From NCBI RefSeq assembly GCF_030209835.1, contig NZ_JARVRF010000004.1, positions 24,222 to 88,221 on the forward strand: DNA of 64,000 nucleotides. The letters are read 5' to 3'. Within the stretch, counting starts at the first letter, position 1. Every line of letters begins with the position of its first letter. Of the stretch, positions 26,807 to 38,110 are shown piece by piece. The translations under genes and the position numbers were made by a program. Origin of the DNA: Arthrobacter sp. efr-133-R2A-120 (GTDB lineage: Bacteria > Actinomycetota > Actinomycetes > Actinomycetales > Micrococcaceae). The notes under the pieces were generated by a model. It did no database searches, was not told where the DNA came from, and saw nothing but the letters and a program-made list of their open reading frames with translations.

Positions 26807-28645
26807 ATGCCCAGGCTTGCCTTGCGGTTCTCGACGCAGACCCTGCTCCTGCAACTCGGGGTCGTCCTCTTGGTGGTGTTGCTCAGCGGCAGTGTGCATG
26901 CGTGGCTCGTCTATGGGCGGATCGGCGCCGAAGCGGAAAACCAAGCGCTGACTTTGGCACGCACCGTGGCTTCGGATCCGGTGATCCGTGCCCAGGTCCA
27001 AGCCATCAGCAACGAGCCGGGAACACCGCCTCCCGGAGTGCTCGCGACCGGCCCCATCCAAGCAGCCGCCGAGGCTGCCAGGAGCCGCACTGGTGCTTTG
27101 TTCGTGGTAGTCACGGACGAGACCGGTTTGCGGCTGGCTCACCCGGATCTCGTCCGGCTCGGCGAACGGGTCAGCACGGATCCCTCGGACGCCCTCTCCG
27201 GGAAGGAAGTCACCACCCGGAACACGGGCACTCTGGGACCATCCGCGGGCGCCAAGGTCCCGGTTTTCGCTCCGGGTTCCGTGGCGACGGTGGTTGGCGA
27301 AGTCAGTGTGGGCTATTCCATGGAGTCGCTCGGCCAAAGCCTTGCCGAGGACATCGTCCCGATTGCCCTGACCGCGGCGGGCTCCTTGATTGCCGGCGTC
27401 TTGGCGTCCTTCCTCCTGCGCCGCCGCCTGCAACGCCTGACGCTGGGCCTCGAACCAGAAGAAATCAGCACCCTCGTACATGACCAGGTGGCCGTGCTTC
27501 AAGGCGTGGACGACGGCGTGATCGGCATTTCCGCCGATGGCCGCATCACTGTCTTCAATGCCGCGGCGAGACGGCTGCTGGGCATCCCCCAAGCGTCGGA
27601 CACTCCCGGCTCGCCCACCGCGGCCGGCTCGGACTGGTCCGGCGCCGACCTTGCCGGCACTGACTGGACAGGCACCGATTGGGAGAACGCAGCCGTCCCG
27701 GCGCAGCTCAAGGCCCTCACTCAACCCTCTGCGCACGATGCCGAAGCCGTGGAAATCGTTGCGGGCGGCCGGGTCTTGGTTGCCAACGCCCGCAAGGCGC
27801 TGCACCGCAAGGAGGATCTCGGCTGGGTGGTCATGCTCAGGGACCGCACCGAGCTGCAGCAGCTGACACGCCAGCTCGACGCCGTGGGCACCATGTCGGC
27901 AGCGCTCCGGGCCCAGCGCCACGAATTCGCGAATCAGCTCCATACGATCGCCGGCTTCCTGAGTATCGGCCAACACGGCCAGGCCAAGGACTATCTCGCC
28001 AGGATCTCCGCCACCGGTCCCCTGAAGTTTCCCGTGCAGCAAGCCGAGCTCCTGCAGGATCCTTATCTGCAAGCGTTCGTCGGCGCGAAGAGCGTGGAGG
28101 CGGACGAGCGAGGAGTGGCGTTGCGGATCGGCCCGGAGACACTAGTGAGGGAGCACGTCACCGAACCGCAGGACGTCACCACGGTGCTTGGCAACCTGAT
28201 CGACAACGCCGTCAACGCCGCTGTCGCCGGCTCTTCGACCCAACGCTGGGTGGAGCTTGAGTTGCTCGACGAACCGGGGCCCGACGGCGGCACGCTGCAC
28301 ATCGTCGTCGCGGACTCCGGCGACGGCCTCGGCGGTGTCGAGCCCGAAAGGGTATTCGTGGAAGGATTCACGACGGCGGAGCCCGCCGAAAGCGGTATCG
28401 CCAAGGCAGGCGGGCAGGGACTCGGACTCGCACTGGTCCGGCAACTCGCCCGCCGTCGCGGTGGCGACGTGCGCGTCCTGGACCCGGGCTCGCCCGGCGG
28501 TCCAGGCGCCGTCTTCATGGCCACGATGCCAGGGGTTACCGGCTCGCCGGGGGATGCCCCGCCAGCTGGACCCTCCGGAGCCGCCGAACCCTCCGGAGCC
28601 GCCGAACCCTCCGCAGCAGCCGAACGCAAGGAAGGACACCAGTGA
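26807..28645 (+). CDS. CitA/DcuS-type sensor histidine kinase
   Basis: The 612-residue kinase has helix 1 (about 13-35), an extracellular PAS/CACHE sensor with the TDETGLRLAHPD segment (103-114), helix 2 (184-204), a cytoplasmic PAS (225-345) and the DcuS-type H-box RAQRHEFANQLHTIAGFL with His372. The N-box is GNLIDNAVNAAV and the G-box GGQGLGLALVRQLA. Two oddities are a repeated insert SGADLAGTDWTGTDWEN in the PAS and a PSGAAEPSGAAEPSAAAE tail. It starts at ATG 26807 behind GGAAGGAGG and overlaps the regulator gene by GTGA. Citrate is the likely signal from context. Confidence 0.92.
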   Translation: MPRLALRFSTQTLLLQLGVVLLVVLLSGSVHAWLVYGRIGAEAENQALTLARTVASDPVIRAQVQAISNEPGTPPPGVLATGPIQAAAEAARSRTGALFVVVTDETGLRLAHPDLVRLGERVSTDPSDALSGKEVTTRNTGTLGPSAGAKVPVFAPGSVATVVGEVSVGYSMESLGQSLAEDIVPIALTAAGSLIAGVLASFLLRRRLQRLTLGLEPEEISTLVHDQVAVLQGVDDGVIGISADGRITVFNAAARRLLGIPQASDTPGSPTAAGSDWSGADLAGTDWTGTDWENAAVPAQLKALTQPSAHDAEAVEIVAGGRVLVANARKALHRKEDLGWVVMLRDRTELQQLTRQLDAVGTMSAALRAQRHEFANQLHTIAGFLSIGQHGQAKDYLARISATGPLKFPVQQAELLQDPYLQAFVGAKSVEADERGVALRIGPETLVREHVTEPQDVTTVLGNLIDNAVNAAVAGSSTQRWVELELLDEPGPDGGTLHIVVADSGDGLGGVEPERVFVEGFTTAEPAESGIAKAGGQGLGLALVRQLARRRGGDVRVLDPGSPGGPGAVFMATMPGVTGSPGDAPPAGPSGAAEPSGAAEPSAAAERKEGHQ

Positions 28646-29316
28646 GCGAAGACTTCAGGGTGTTGATTGTGGATGACGACTTCCATGTCGCCAAGCTCCA
28701 TGCAGCCTACGTGGACTCCGTGGCCGGTTTCCTCGCCCTGGCCCCGGTGGGATCCACGGCGCAGGCGCTGCAGTCCGTGCATAGCCTTCGGCCGGATCTC
28801 GTGTTGCTGGACGTTTATCTGCCGGACGGTTCGGGCCTGGATCTCCTGGGCCAACTCGATGTGGATGCCATGATGCTGACCGCGGCTTCCGATGCCGTGT
28901 CCATCAGGACAGCCCTCCGGCGCGGGGCCTTGGCGTATCTGCTGAAACCGTTCACGGCTGAATCACTGTCGCAGCAATTGCGTTCCTATGCCAGATACCG
29001 GCGAATCCTCGGGCGACAGCATGCGGTGGACCAGGACACGATCGAACGGGCCAAGCGGGCGCTCGTCGCGGGGGACGTCGCGCCGTCGGGAAAGCCGCGA
29101 TCGGCCACCGAAGCATCGGTGCTGGAATCCTTGGCACCGGGGGAACAATACTCGGCCACGGAAGTAGCGGAACGGGTGGGCGTCTCGCGGGCCACGGCGC
29201 AACGGTACCTCTCCTCGCTCGCCGACGATGGCGCCGTCGAAATCCAACTGCGTTACGGCAGCACCGGCCGCCCGGAACACCGCTACGGCGTCCCCGCGCG
29301 AACTGGCAGCAAATGA
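28642..29316 (+). CDS. CitB/DcuR-type response regulator
   Basis: The 224-residue regulator has a receiver domain with Asp11-Asp12 (VDDDFHV), the phospho-acceptor Asp57 (LVLLDVYLPDG) and Lys102 (LLKPF). The C-terminal helix-turn-helix reads YSATEVAERVGVSRATAQRYLSSL, as in CitB/DpiA regulators. It starts at a GTG overlapping the kinase stop. The pair is divergent from the CitMHS transporter gene, its probable target. Confidence 0.93.
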   Translation: MSEDFRVLIVDDDFHVAKLHAAYVDSVAGFLALAPVGSTAQALQSVHSLRPDLVLLDVYLPDGSGLDLLGQLDVDAMMLTAASDAVSIRTALRRGALAYLLKPFTAESLSQQLRSYARYRRILGRQHAVDQDTIERAKRALVAGDVAPSGKPRSATEASVLESLAPGEQYSATEVAERVGVSRATAQRYLSSLADDGAVEIQLRYGSTGRPEHRYGVPARTGSK

Positions 29317-29382
29317 CCCTTCCCGCCGTTCTTGAGGGCATCTACTGCCAGCTCGCGCCAACCTTTGATAGTTCTTAGGCTC

Positions 29383-29763
29383 TTAGGCGCTCTTCTGGGC
29401 TACGAGTTCGATTTCGACCAGCATTTCCGGGTCGAGGAACGGCAGGACGTGGACCAGGGAAAGGGTGGGCCGGATCTCGCCGAAGACTTCGCCGTGCGCG
29501 CGGCCGGCGTCTTCCCACTTGCTGATGTCGGTCAGGTAGAGCTTGGACTGCACGACGTCCTCGTAGTCGAACCCGGCGTCAGCCAGGACGGCACCCAGCT
29601 TTTCGAGGATGTACTTGGTCTGCGAGTAGAAGTCGTCGCCGACGATGCCATCAGGTCCGGACGCCGCCGTAGCCGAAATGAAGAGTGTGTTGTCCACCTG
29701 GACCGCACGGGAGTATCCAAGGGTCTGCTCCCAGACCGAGCCCGTGCCGAATGTCTTGCGCAT
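29383..29763 (-). CDS. RidA/YjgF-family protein
   Basis: The 126-residue protein fits the RidA fold: YSRAVQVDNTLFISATAASGPDG, YILEKLGAVLADAGFDYEDVVQSKLYLTDI and EMLVEIELVAQ. Classical RidA hydrolyses reactive enamine/imine intermediates from PLP enzymes. The usual substrate-binding Arg near the end (the RAxV motif) is not evident, since the corresponding segment reads PTLSLVHVLPFLDPEM. It may therefore belong to a different RidA subgroup. It starts at ATG 29763 behind GAGAAAGG. Confidence 0.85.
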   Translation of the reverse strand: MRKTFGTGSVWEQTLGYSRAVQVDNTLFISATAASGPDGIVGDDFYSQTKYILEKLGAVLADAGFDYEDVVQSKLYLTDISKWEDAGRAHGEVFGEIRPTLSLVHVLPFLDPEMLVEIELVAQKSA

Positions 29764-29820
29764 GCCGCGCCTTTCTCAGTTTCCGCACCCGGCCCGATGA
29801 CCGGGGTTTACGAGGAAACT

Positions 29821-30333
29821 TTATGGCTGGCGGACATCCTGCCGGTAAACGAACAGCTTTATGTCGGTCCCGGGAACAAACCAATCACGCTCCGGCTCCC
29901 TCTCGAATCCGGTCTTGGCGTAGAGTGCATTGGCGCTTTCCCACGTCGCGCCTGTGGTGAGGGAAACGGCGTTGATTCCATCTATGGAGCGGGCTTGGTC
30001 GACGACCGCCTGTACGAGCGCGCGTCCCGCGCCGGAGCGCTGCACGTCCGGATCAACTACCAAGGTGCGCATCTCAAGTTCGTCCGGAAGGCCAATGTCC
30101 GAAAAGTCGCCTCCCGCCTTGGCCGAGGTGACGGAGCCGATAACCTGGCCATCACGTTCGGCGACGAAGACGTCGGCGTACCGCGCGCGGCCGGCCACAT
30201 CGCGCAGCTTCTCCAGGTACGGGTGGTCCGGGCTGCCATAGTAGCCAGCGGTCACGTAAGACGCCATCGTGATACGGGCTACGGCGTCGTAGTCTTCGGG
30301 CAGGGCGGGACGGACGGTAATCTGCGAATGCAC
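29821..30333 (-). CDS. GNAT-family N-acetyltransferase
   Basis: From GTG 30333 the protein has 170 residues. It has the GNAT core: ITVRPALPEDYDAVARI at the start, VAERDGQVIGSVTSAK, then motif A as MRTLVVDPDVQRSGAGRALVQAVVDQA (acetyl-CoA loop SGAGRA), and ANALYAKTGFERE. The start is uncertain because no ribosome site precedes the GTG, and the frame continues into the repeat block, which is not coding. The acetylated substrate is unknown. Confidence 0.78.
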   Translation of the reverse strand: MHSQITVRPALPEDYDAVARITMASYVTAGYYGSPDHPYLEKLRDVAGRARYADVFVAERDGQVIGSVTSAKAGGDFSDIGLPDELEMRTLVVDPDVQRSGAGRALVQAVVDQARSIDGINAVSLTTGATWESANALYAKTGFEREPERDWFVPGTDIKLFVYRQDVRQP

Positions 30334-30410
30334 TGATCCATGGTAGTCGCGGCCGAGGTGCCGCGGGTGCCAAAGCGGTGTTTCCGTGACCGAACTATCA
30401 CCCCGGACCC

Positions 30411-30682
30411 GACGCTCGCTCAGATACATGCCCCAATTCCTCGACGCTCGCTCAGCTATGAGTGAGCGCGCGTCGGCAGAATACCCCACATAGGTGAGCG
30501 AGCGTCTTAAAGTACGACGGCGGCGGGCGACTTTGCGTCGTCCCGCCTCGACGCTCGCTCAGATATCCACCCTGATCCCCCAACGCCCGCTCAGATACAA
30601 GGCCGTTCCGCCCAACGCCCGCTCAGATATAGGTGAGCGAGCGTCGGCGGAACACCCCATGTAGGTGAGCGAGCGTTGGGGC
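30411..30682. repeat. dispersed GTGAGCGAGCGTC repeat block, family 2, locus 1
   Basis: This 270-base intergenic block between the GNAT and monooxygenase genes contains at least nine direct and inverted copies of a core GTGAGCGAGCGTC(GG) or its complement CGACGCTCGCTCA, usually followed by GATAT, GATACA or a TATAGG/CATAGG link. Paired inverted copies (for example 30611-30676) can form long hairpins. The same core is tandemly repeated at 51489-51602. No gene was seen in it. Confidence 0.8.
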
Positions 30683-30704
30683 CGCTCAAACATTGCTTCG
30701 CGTG

Positions 30705-30780
30705 GCGCCAGATTGAGTCCGGTTTCCGGCTGTGAAGCCCGGTTTCCTGCTGTTGCGGGAAGGTTTCGCGATGCTGGCGC
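30705..30780 (+). ncRNA. possible structured 5' leader of the flavin monooxygenase gene
   Basis: The 5' region can fold into a three-way junction: P1 GCGCCAG (30705-30711) with CTGGCGC (30774-30780), P2 GGCT-GTGA-AGCC (30728-30739) with a GNRA tetraloop, and P3 TTCCTGC-TGTT-GCGGGAA (30744-30761). It ends 55 bases before the start codon, a normal place for a regulatory leader. I do not recognise a known riboswitch class. Only pairing was inspected, so this stays tentative. Confidence 0.3.
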
Positions 30781-30835
30781 GGGGCGGGGTCCGCGTGGTT
30801 GATTGGCGGCCAGGACACAACGAAAGGAACCCCAC

Positions 30836-32185
30836 ATGAGTCCCCAGCAACGCACACTCCACCTCAACGCATTCCTCATGAGCACCGGACACCACGAGGC
30901 TTCGTGGCGGCTGGCTGAAAGCAACCCGCGCGCGAGCACCGACATCCGGCACTACCAAAACCTCGCACGGATTGCCGAGCGTGGCACGTTCGACTCCATC
31001 TTCTTCGCCGACTCCCCCGTGATCTTCGGCGACGTCGGACGCCGTCCCGCGGGCAAGCTGGAACCGACGGTGTTGCTCACCGCGATCGCGGCTGCCACCG
31101 AAAAGATCGGCCTCATCGCCACGGCGTCCACCACGTACAACGATCCCTTCAACCTGGCCAGGCGCTTCGCTTCGGTGGACTTCGTCAGCGGCGGGAGGGC
31201 CGGATGGAACGTGGTGACCACAGCCGGGCCGGAGGCCGCGCGGAACTTCGGCATCGACGACCAGCCCGCCCATGCCGCCCGCTATGAACGGGCCGCCGAG
31301 TTCCTAGAAGTGGCCGCCAAGCTCTGGGACAGCTGGGAGGACGACGCCGTCATCGCTGACAAGGAAGCCGGCGTCTGGGCAGACTCAGCCAAGGTCCGGC
31401 CCATCAACCACGTGGGCAAGCACTTCCGGGTCCGCGGGCCGCTCAATGTGCCGCGCTCTCCCCAAGGCCATCCCCTGATCGTCCAGGCGGGCTCCTCCGA
31501 AAATGGCAAGGGCCTGGCCGCCAGGTACGCCGAGGCCGTGTTCACGGCCCAGCAAACCCTTGAAGATGCCCAGGCGTTCTACGGAGACCTGAAGGCACGG
31601 ACAGTCGCACTCGGCCGGACGGCTGAGAGCATCAAGATCCTGCCGGGAATTGTCCCGGTGATCGCCGCCACCCATGCCGAAGCGCTGCGCCTGGAACGTG
31701 AACTGGATGAGCTGATCCGCCCCGAATACGCGAGGGCCGAGCTGGCCAAGACGCTCCGCGTGAAGCCCGAGGACTTGCCCCTCGACCGCCAACTTCCCGC
31801 CGATCTTCCCAACGAGGACTCGATCGAAGGAGCGAAGAGCCGCTATACCCTCATTGTGGAGCTTGCCCGCCGCGAAAAGCTTACGGTACGCCAGCTGATC
31901 GGCAGGCTGGGCGGCGGCCGCGGCCATCTGACCTTCGCGGGAACGCCGGAACAAGTGGCCAACGCGATCCAGCTGTGGTTCGAAAACGGCGCGGCCGACG
32001 GCTTCAACATCATGCCGGCCGTTCTACCGTCGGGTCTCGAAACCTTTGTTGACCACGTGGTGCCGGTGCTGCGCCAACGGGGGCTGTTCCGCACCGAATA
32101 CACGGGCAGCACGCTGCGGGACCACTACGGCTTGGAACGCCCGGCCAACCGCTTCTCGGAGATCGGGTCGCTCGCAAGGGTCTGA
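30836..32185 (+). CDS. NtaA/SnaA/DszA-type FMN-dependent monooxygenase (luciferase-like)
   Basis: The 449-residue protein is of the NtaA/DszA group of luciferase-like monooxygenases: LHLNAFLMSTGHHEASWR at the start, IAERGTFDSIFFADSP, STTYNDPFNLARRFASVDFVSGGRAGWNVVTT, and HPLIVQAGSSENGKGLAARYAEAVFT. These enzymes use reduced FMN from a partner reductase to cleave C-N or C-S bonds in aminocarboxylates, sulfonates or thioethers. No flavin reductase lies next to it. It starts at ATG 30836 with GAAAGGA upstream. The substrate is unknown. Confidence 0.9.
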   Translation: MSPQQRTLHLNAFLMSTGHHEASWRLAESNPRASTDIRHYQNLARIAERGTFDSIFFADSPVIFGDVGRRPAGKLEPTVLLTAIAAATEKIGLIATASTTYNDPFNLARRFASVDFVSGGRAGWNVVTTAGPEAARNFGIDDQPAHAARYERAAEFLEVAAKLWDSWEDDAVIADKEAGVWADSAKVRPINHVGKHFRVRGPLNVPRSPQGHPLIVQAGSSENGKGLAARYAEAVFTAQQTLEDAQAFYGDLKARTVALGRTAESIKILPGIVPVIAATHAEALRLERELDELIRPEYARAELAKTLRVKPEDLPLDRQLPADLPNEDSIEGAKSRYTLIVELARREKLTVRQLIGRLGGGRGHLTFAGTPEQVANAIQLWFENGAADGFNIMPAVLPSGLETFVDHVVPVLRQRGLFRTEYTGSTLRDHYGLERPANRFSEIGSLARV

Positions 32186-32207
32186 CATCGGGAGCTCGGT
32201 GCACGAG

Positions 32208-33362
32208 TCAGCGGCGGGGCCATCTCCATGGCGGTCCTTCAAGTGCACCGAGGTCTTTGATCCTGGTCTCCCCCACGTCCTTGTACAGCTCGTGCTGATG
32301 CACGCGTCCGCTCTCCCGCAAGGCAGCGATCAGGGGCGCAGAATGGGAGACCACAATCAGCTGGCTGCGCTCGCCGGCTTGAACGATGAGCTGGGCCAGG
32401 GCCGGCATCAGATCCACATGCAGACTGGTTTCCGGCTCGTTGAGCACCATGAGTTCCGGCGGCCTCGGCGTCAGAAGTGCCGCAACCAACATGAGATACC
32501 GGAGTGTCCCATCGGACAGTTCAGCGGCCGCCATGGCACGAAGCATGCCCGGCTGTTGGAGCTCGACGCTGAAGCGACCGTCGACGACGGCGATCCGCAG
32601 CCTACTGCCGGGGAAAGCGTTGCCGATTGCGGCGTCGAGCAGACCGTCCTGACCGGTTTCGCGAAGCGTCTGCAAGGCTGCCGCAAGATCACTTCCAGAA
32701 TGGTGGAGGACGGGAGTCCTGGTGCCGATTTGCGCCTGACGGGCCGGAGCCTCATGGTCAGTACGGAAGTGGTCGTAAAAGCGCCAGGACCGCACCATGT
32801 CCCGGACCCTGAGTACCTCCGGGGCCCTGTCCTGGTCGGAGACTTCCGTAAGCATGCTTTCGTAAGCGTGCAGGCGACGGGACAGCTCCACCCATTCGCC
32901 CTTCTCGCCCCTCAGGCGGGCAACGGCCCCGTTGCGGTCCACTAGCACCGCCCCCGGCCTGGCTACAGGGCCCGAAAACACCAGCTCGCGCTTGATCTCC
33001 GGATCCCTGTTGAACGCGGACGGCACGGGCCTGCCTATGTCGTCGCCAAAAGTGAAGCCGGAAACGGGCAGTCCAAGGTCGACCAGATAGCCGAAGTCAT
33101 CTCCCGAGAAACCCAGTTTTAGGTTCACGGATTCCTTCCGGACTGTTCCCTGCACCGGCGCTTCACCCCGCCGCATGTCAACGCTGATGGTTTCCGGTCC
33201 GGCCCACAGTGTTGAGCTGAGCCCTCCATCGCGGGCCAAGGACCCCACAACGTTCCCGGAATCGCTCCCGGCACACTCCGACAAGAGCCGCAAAGCACGG
33301 TAAAGCGAGGATTTACCGCTGCCGTTGGAGCCTGTGACCAGGTCGAGGCCATGCAGCTCCAT
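32208..33362 (-). CDS. AAA-type ATPase (OLD/RecF-like) with disturbed N-terminus
   Basis: From ATG 33362 the protein has 384 residues, with Walker A GSNGSGKSS (residues 11-19) and Walker B/D-loop LMVLNEPETSLH near 320, followed by a switch His in VVSHSAPLI. This is the single-ATPase arrangement of AAA_21-like proteins. The first beta strand expected before Walker A (AISNYRSIRDLT) is encoded in the same frame directly upstream but has only CTG, not ATG, before an in-frame TGA. An ATG at about 33410 (MIRT) lies in another frame. A small indel or a non-canonical start is likely. Function is unknown. Confidence 0.7.
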   Translation of the reverse strand: MELHGLDLVTGSNGSGKSSLYRALRLLSECAGSDSGNVVGSLARDGGLSSTLWAGPETISVDMRRGEAPVQGTVRKESVNLKLGFSGDDFGYLVDLGLPVSGFTFGDDIGRPVPSAFNRDPEIKRELVFSGPVARPGAVLVDRNGAVARLRGEKGEWVELSRRLHAYESMLTEVSDQDRAPEVLRVRDMVRSWRFYDHFRTDHEAPARQAQIGTRTPVLHHSGSDLAAALQTLRETGQDGLLDAAIGNAFPGSRLRIAVVDGRFSVELQQPGMLRAMAAAELSDGTLRYLMLVAALLTPRPPELMVLNEPETSLHVDLMPALAQLIVQAGERSQLIVVSHSAPLIAALRESGRVHQHELYKDVGETRIKDLGALEGPPWRWPRR

Positions 33363-33427
33363 GGTCAGGTCCCGGATGGAGCGGTAGTTCGAAATCGCCA
33401 GTCCTGATCATCGAAGACTCCCGGGCC

Positions 33428-36567
<3,140 letters not shown>

Positions 36568-36593
36568 TCACAAGCAGGAATCACAAGCAGGAA

Positions 36594-37208
36594 TCAGTGC
36601 GTGAAGCGGTGGCGGCTCCACAACGCGAAGGCAATGCCGCCGGCCGCCACCAAAAGCACGCCGCCCATGATCGCAACTACGGCGAACATGTCCGAACCCG
36701 GCCCTTTGGCATTGCTCACCGAGGCAGCCTGGGTGGCCTTGAGCCCGTCCTGGATGGGGGTATTCCAATTGGACGACGCCGACGGCGAGGCGCTCGCCGT
36801 CGGGCTGTCCGACGGGGTCGCCGAGCTGGAGACCGCAGGAGCGTCCGACGGCGCCATGCTGGGTTCCGGTTCCACAGGCACCTGCGTCACGGGTGCGGGC
36901 GCGGCGGGCGCCACCGGGGCTGGTTGAACCGGCGCGGGTGCCGGCAGCACGACGGGTGGCTTGGAGGGCGCGGGATCCACCACCTTCGGCTGGGTCGGCT
37001 CAGGTGGTACAGGTGCCGGGTCCGGGGCGGGCGAGGTCGGCGAAACTTGTCCCTGCCCGGGAGCCGGGATGGTCTCCGCGTGGGCCGAAAGCAAGGGGAA
37101 GGCGCACATCGCCACAGCCATGGCAATGCCCGCGAGGGCAACGGAAAACGGACGTCGCACAGCGGCACGGGTCGCGCCGCCAGAACGCGCGGAGGAGCGT
37201 TGGGTCAT
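36594..37208 (-). CDS. secreted Pro/Ala/Ser-rich surface protein with C-terminal membrane anchor
   Basis: From ATG 37208 (AGAGG upstream) the protein has 204 residues. It has a signal peptide ending at about LLSAHAETIP, a long disordered region of Pro-Ala and Ser repeats (residues 45-150), and a C-terminal helix (MFAVVAIMGGVLLVAAGGIAFALW) followed by a short basic tail SRHRFTH. No LPXTG motif is visible, so membrane anchoring rather than sortase attachment is likely. There is no recognisable catalytic domain. Low-complexity composition makes homology searches unreliable. Confidence 0.75.
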   Translation of the reverse strand: MTQRSSARSGGATRAAVRRPFSVALAGIAMAVAMCAFPLLSAHAETIPAPGQGQVSPTSPAPDPAPVPPEPTQPKVVDPAPSKPPVVLPAPAPVQPAPVAPAAPAPVTQVPVEPEPSMAPSDAPAVSSSATPSDSPTASASPSASSNWNTPIQDGLKATQAASVSNAKGPGSDMFAVVAIMGGVLLVAAGGIAFALWSRHRFTH

Positions 37209-37351
37209 GTTTACCTCTGCAGGACGGCACGGGCCGCCCGGAGTTGGGGTGGTATTGACCGGAATCTTCCTACATAGTCCGGGCGTGTCGCAAATCCCGT
37301 TCCCCAAAATCGCCGTCGACAGGAGCGGCTGCCGCTCCCCGCGTCGTCGTT

Positions 37352-38110
37352 CTACTCGATCCTGGCATCCACCACAATCGCGGTGACATTGTCCCGTCCG
37401 CCACTCACCAACGCCTCCTGGATGAGGGCATCCACCGCGCTTTGGGGCTTTTCCACCGCGCTCAGGATCCGGAGCATATGCTCGTCGCTCAGCTCCCCGG
37501 TGAGTCCATCCGAGCAGATCAGCATCCGGTCCCCGTCCTGGATGGGCAGCAACCAGAAGTCCGCTTCGTTTTCGCCGCCGGTGCCGAGTGCCCGGGTCAC
37601 TACATGGCGGCGCGGATGCACCAAGGCTTCTTCACGCGTGATGCTACCGGCCTCCACGAGTTCCTGGACTTCCGAATGGTCCACGCTGATCTGCCTGAAA
37701 TCGCCCCCGCTCAAGCGATACGTCCGCGAATCGCCGATGTTCATGACCAGCCAATACGGGACACCCATGTGCTCGGCGACAACGACGCCGGTGAGCGTAG
37801 TTCCGGCGCGGCCACCCGTGGCATTCCGGATCTGAGAGTCGGCGGCAAGGATGCACTCTTGCATGGCAACAGCGGTCGCCGAACGGACTCCCGACGCCAA
37901 TTGCGGCATGCTGCCGAGGGTACGTACGCACAACCCGCTGGCAATCTCGCCTGCCTCATGCCCACCCATTCCGTCAGCCACTGCGAACACCGGATCCATT
38001 GCAATGAGCGAATCTTCGTTCAGTTCCCGACTGAGTCCACGGTCCGTCCCGTAGCCATAGCTCAAGGTGAATCCCGGCTCAGGGGCGGTCGCTGCGGACT
38101 GTGAATTCAT
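37352..38110 (-). CDS. PP2C-type serine/threonine phosphatase
   Basis: The 252-residue protein is a compact bacterial PP2C: GTDRGLSRELNEDSL (metal Asp), FAVADGMGGHEAGE, MLICSDGLTGELSD and GGRDNVTAIVVD supply the metal centre. Such phosphatases reverse Ser/Thr kinase (PknB-type) signalling. No kinase gene is adjacent. Its ATG shares one base with the cyclase stop upstream, so the two are co-translated. It is soluble, with no membrane helix. Confidence 0.93.
   Translation of the reverse strand: MNSQSAATAPEPGFTLSYGYGTDRGLSRELNEDSLIAMDPVFAVADGMGGHEAGEIASGLCVRTLGSMPQLASGVRSATAVAMQECILAADSQIRNATGGRAGTTLTGVVVAEHMGVPYWLVMNIGDSRTYRLSGGDFRQISVDHSEVQELVEAGSITREEALVHPRRHVVTRALGTGGENEADFWLLPIQDGDRMLICSDGLTGELSDEHMLRILSAVEKPQSAVDALIQEALVSGGRDNVTAIVVDARIE

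Noticed and set aside
26609..28072. A 487-codon minus-strand ORF opposite the sensor kinase.
   Set aside because: It is an antisense shadow of a clearly conserved histidine kinase in G+C-rich DNA and has no protein motif of its own.
30411..30489. N-terminal extension of the GNAT acetyltransferase into the repeat block.
   Set aside because: The extra codons are made of the dispersed repeat and differ in character from the acetyltransferase fold, which starts at about the GTG at 30333.
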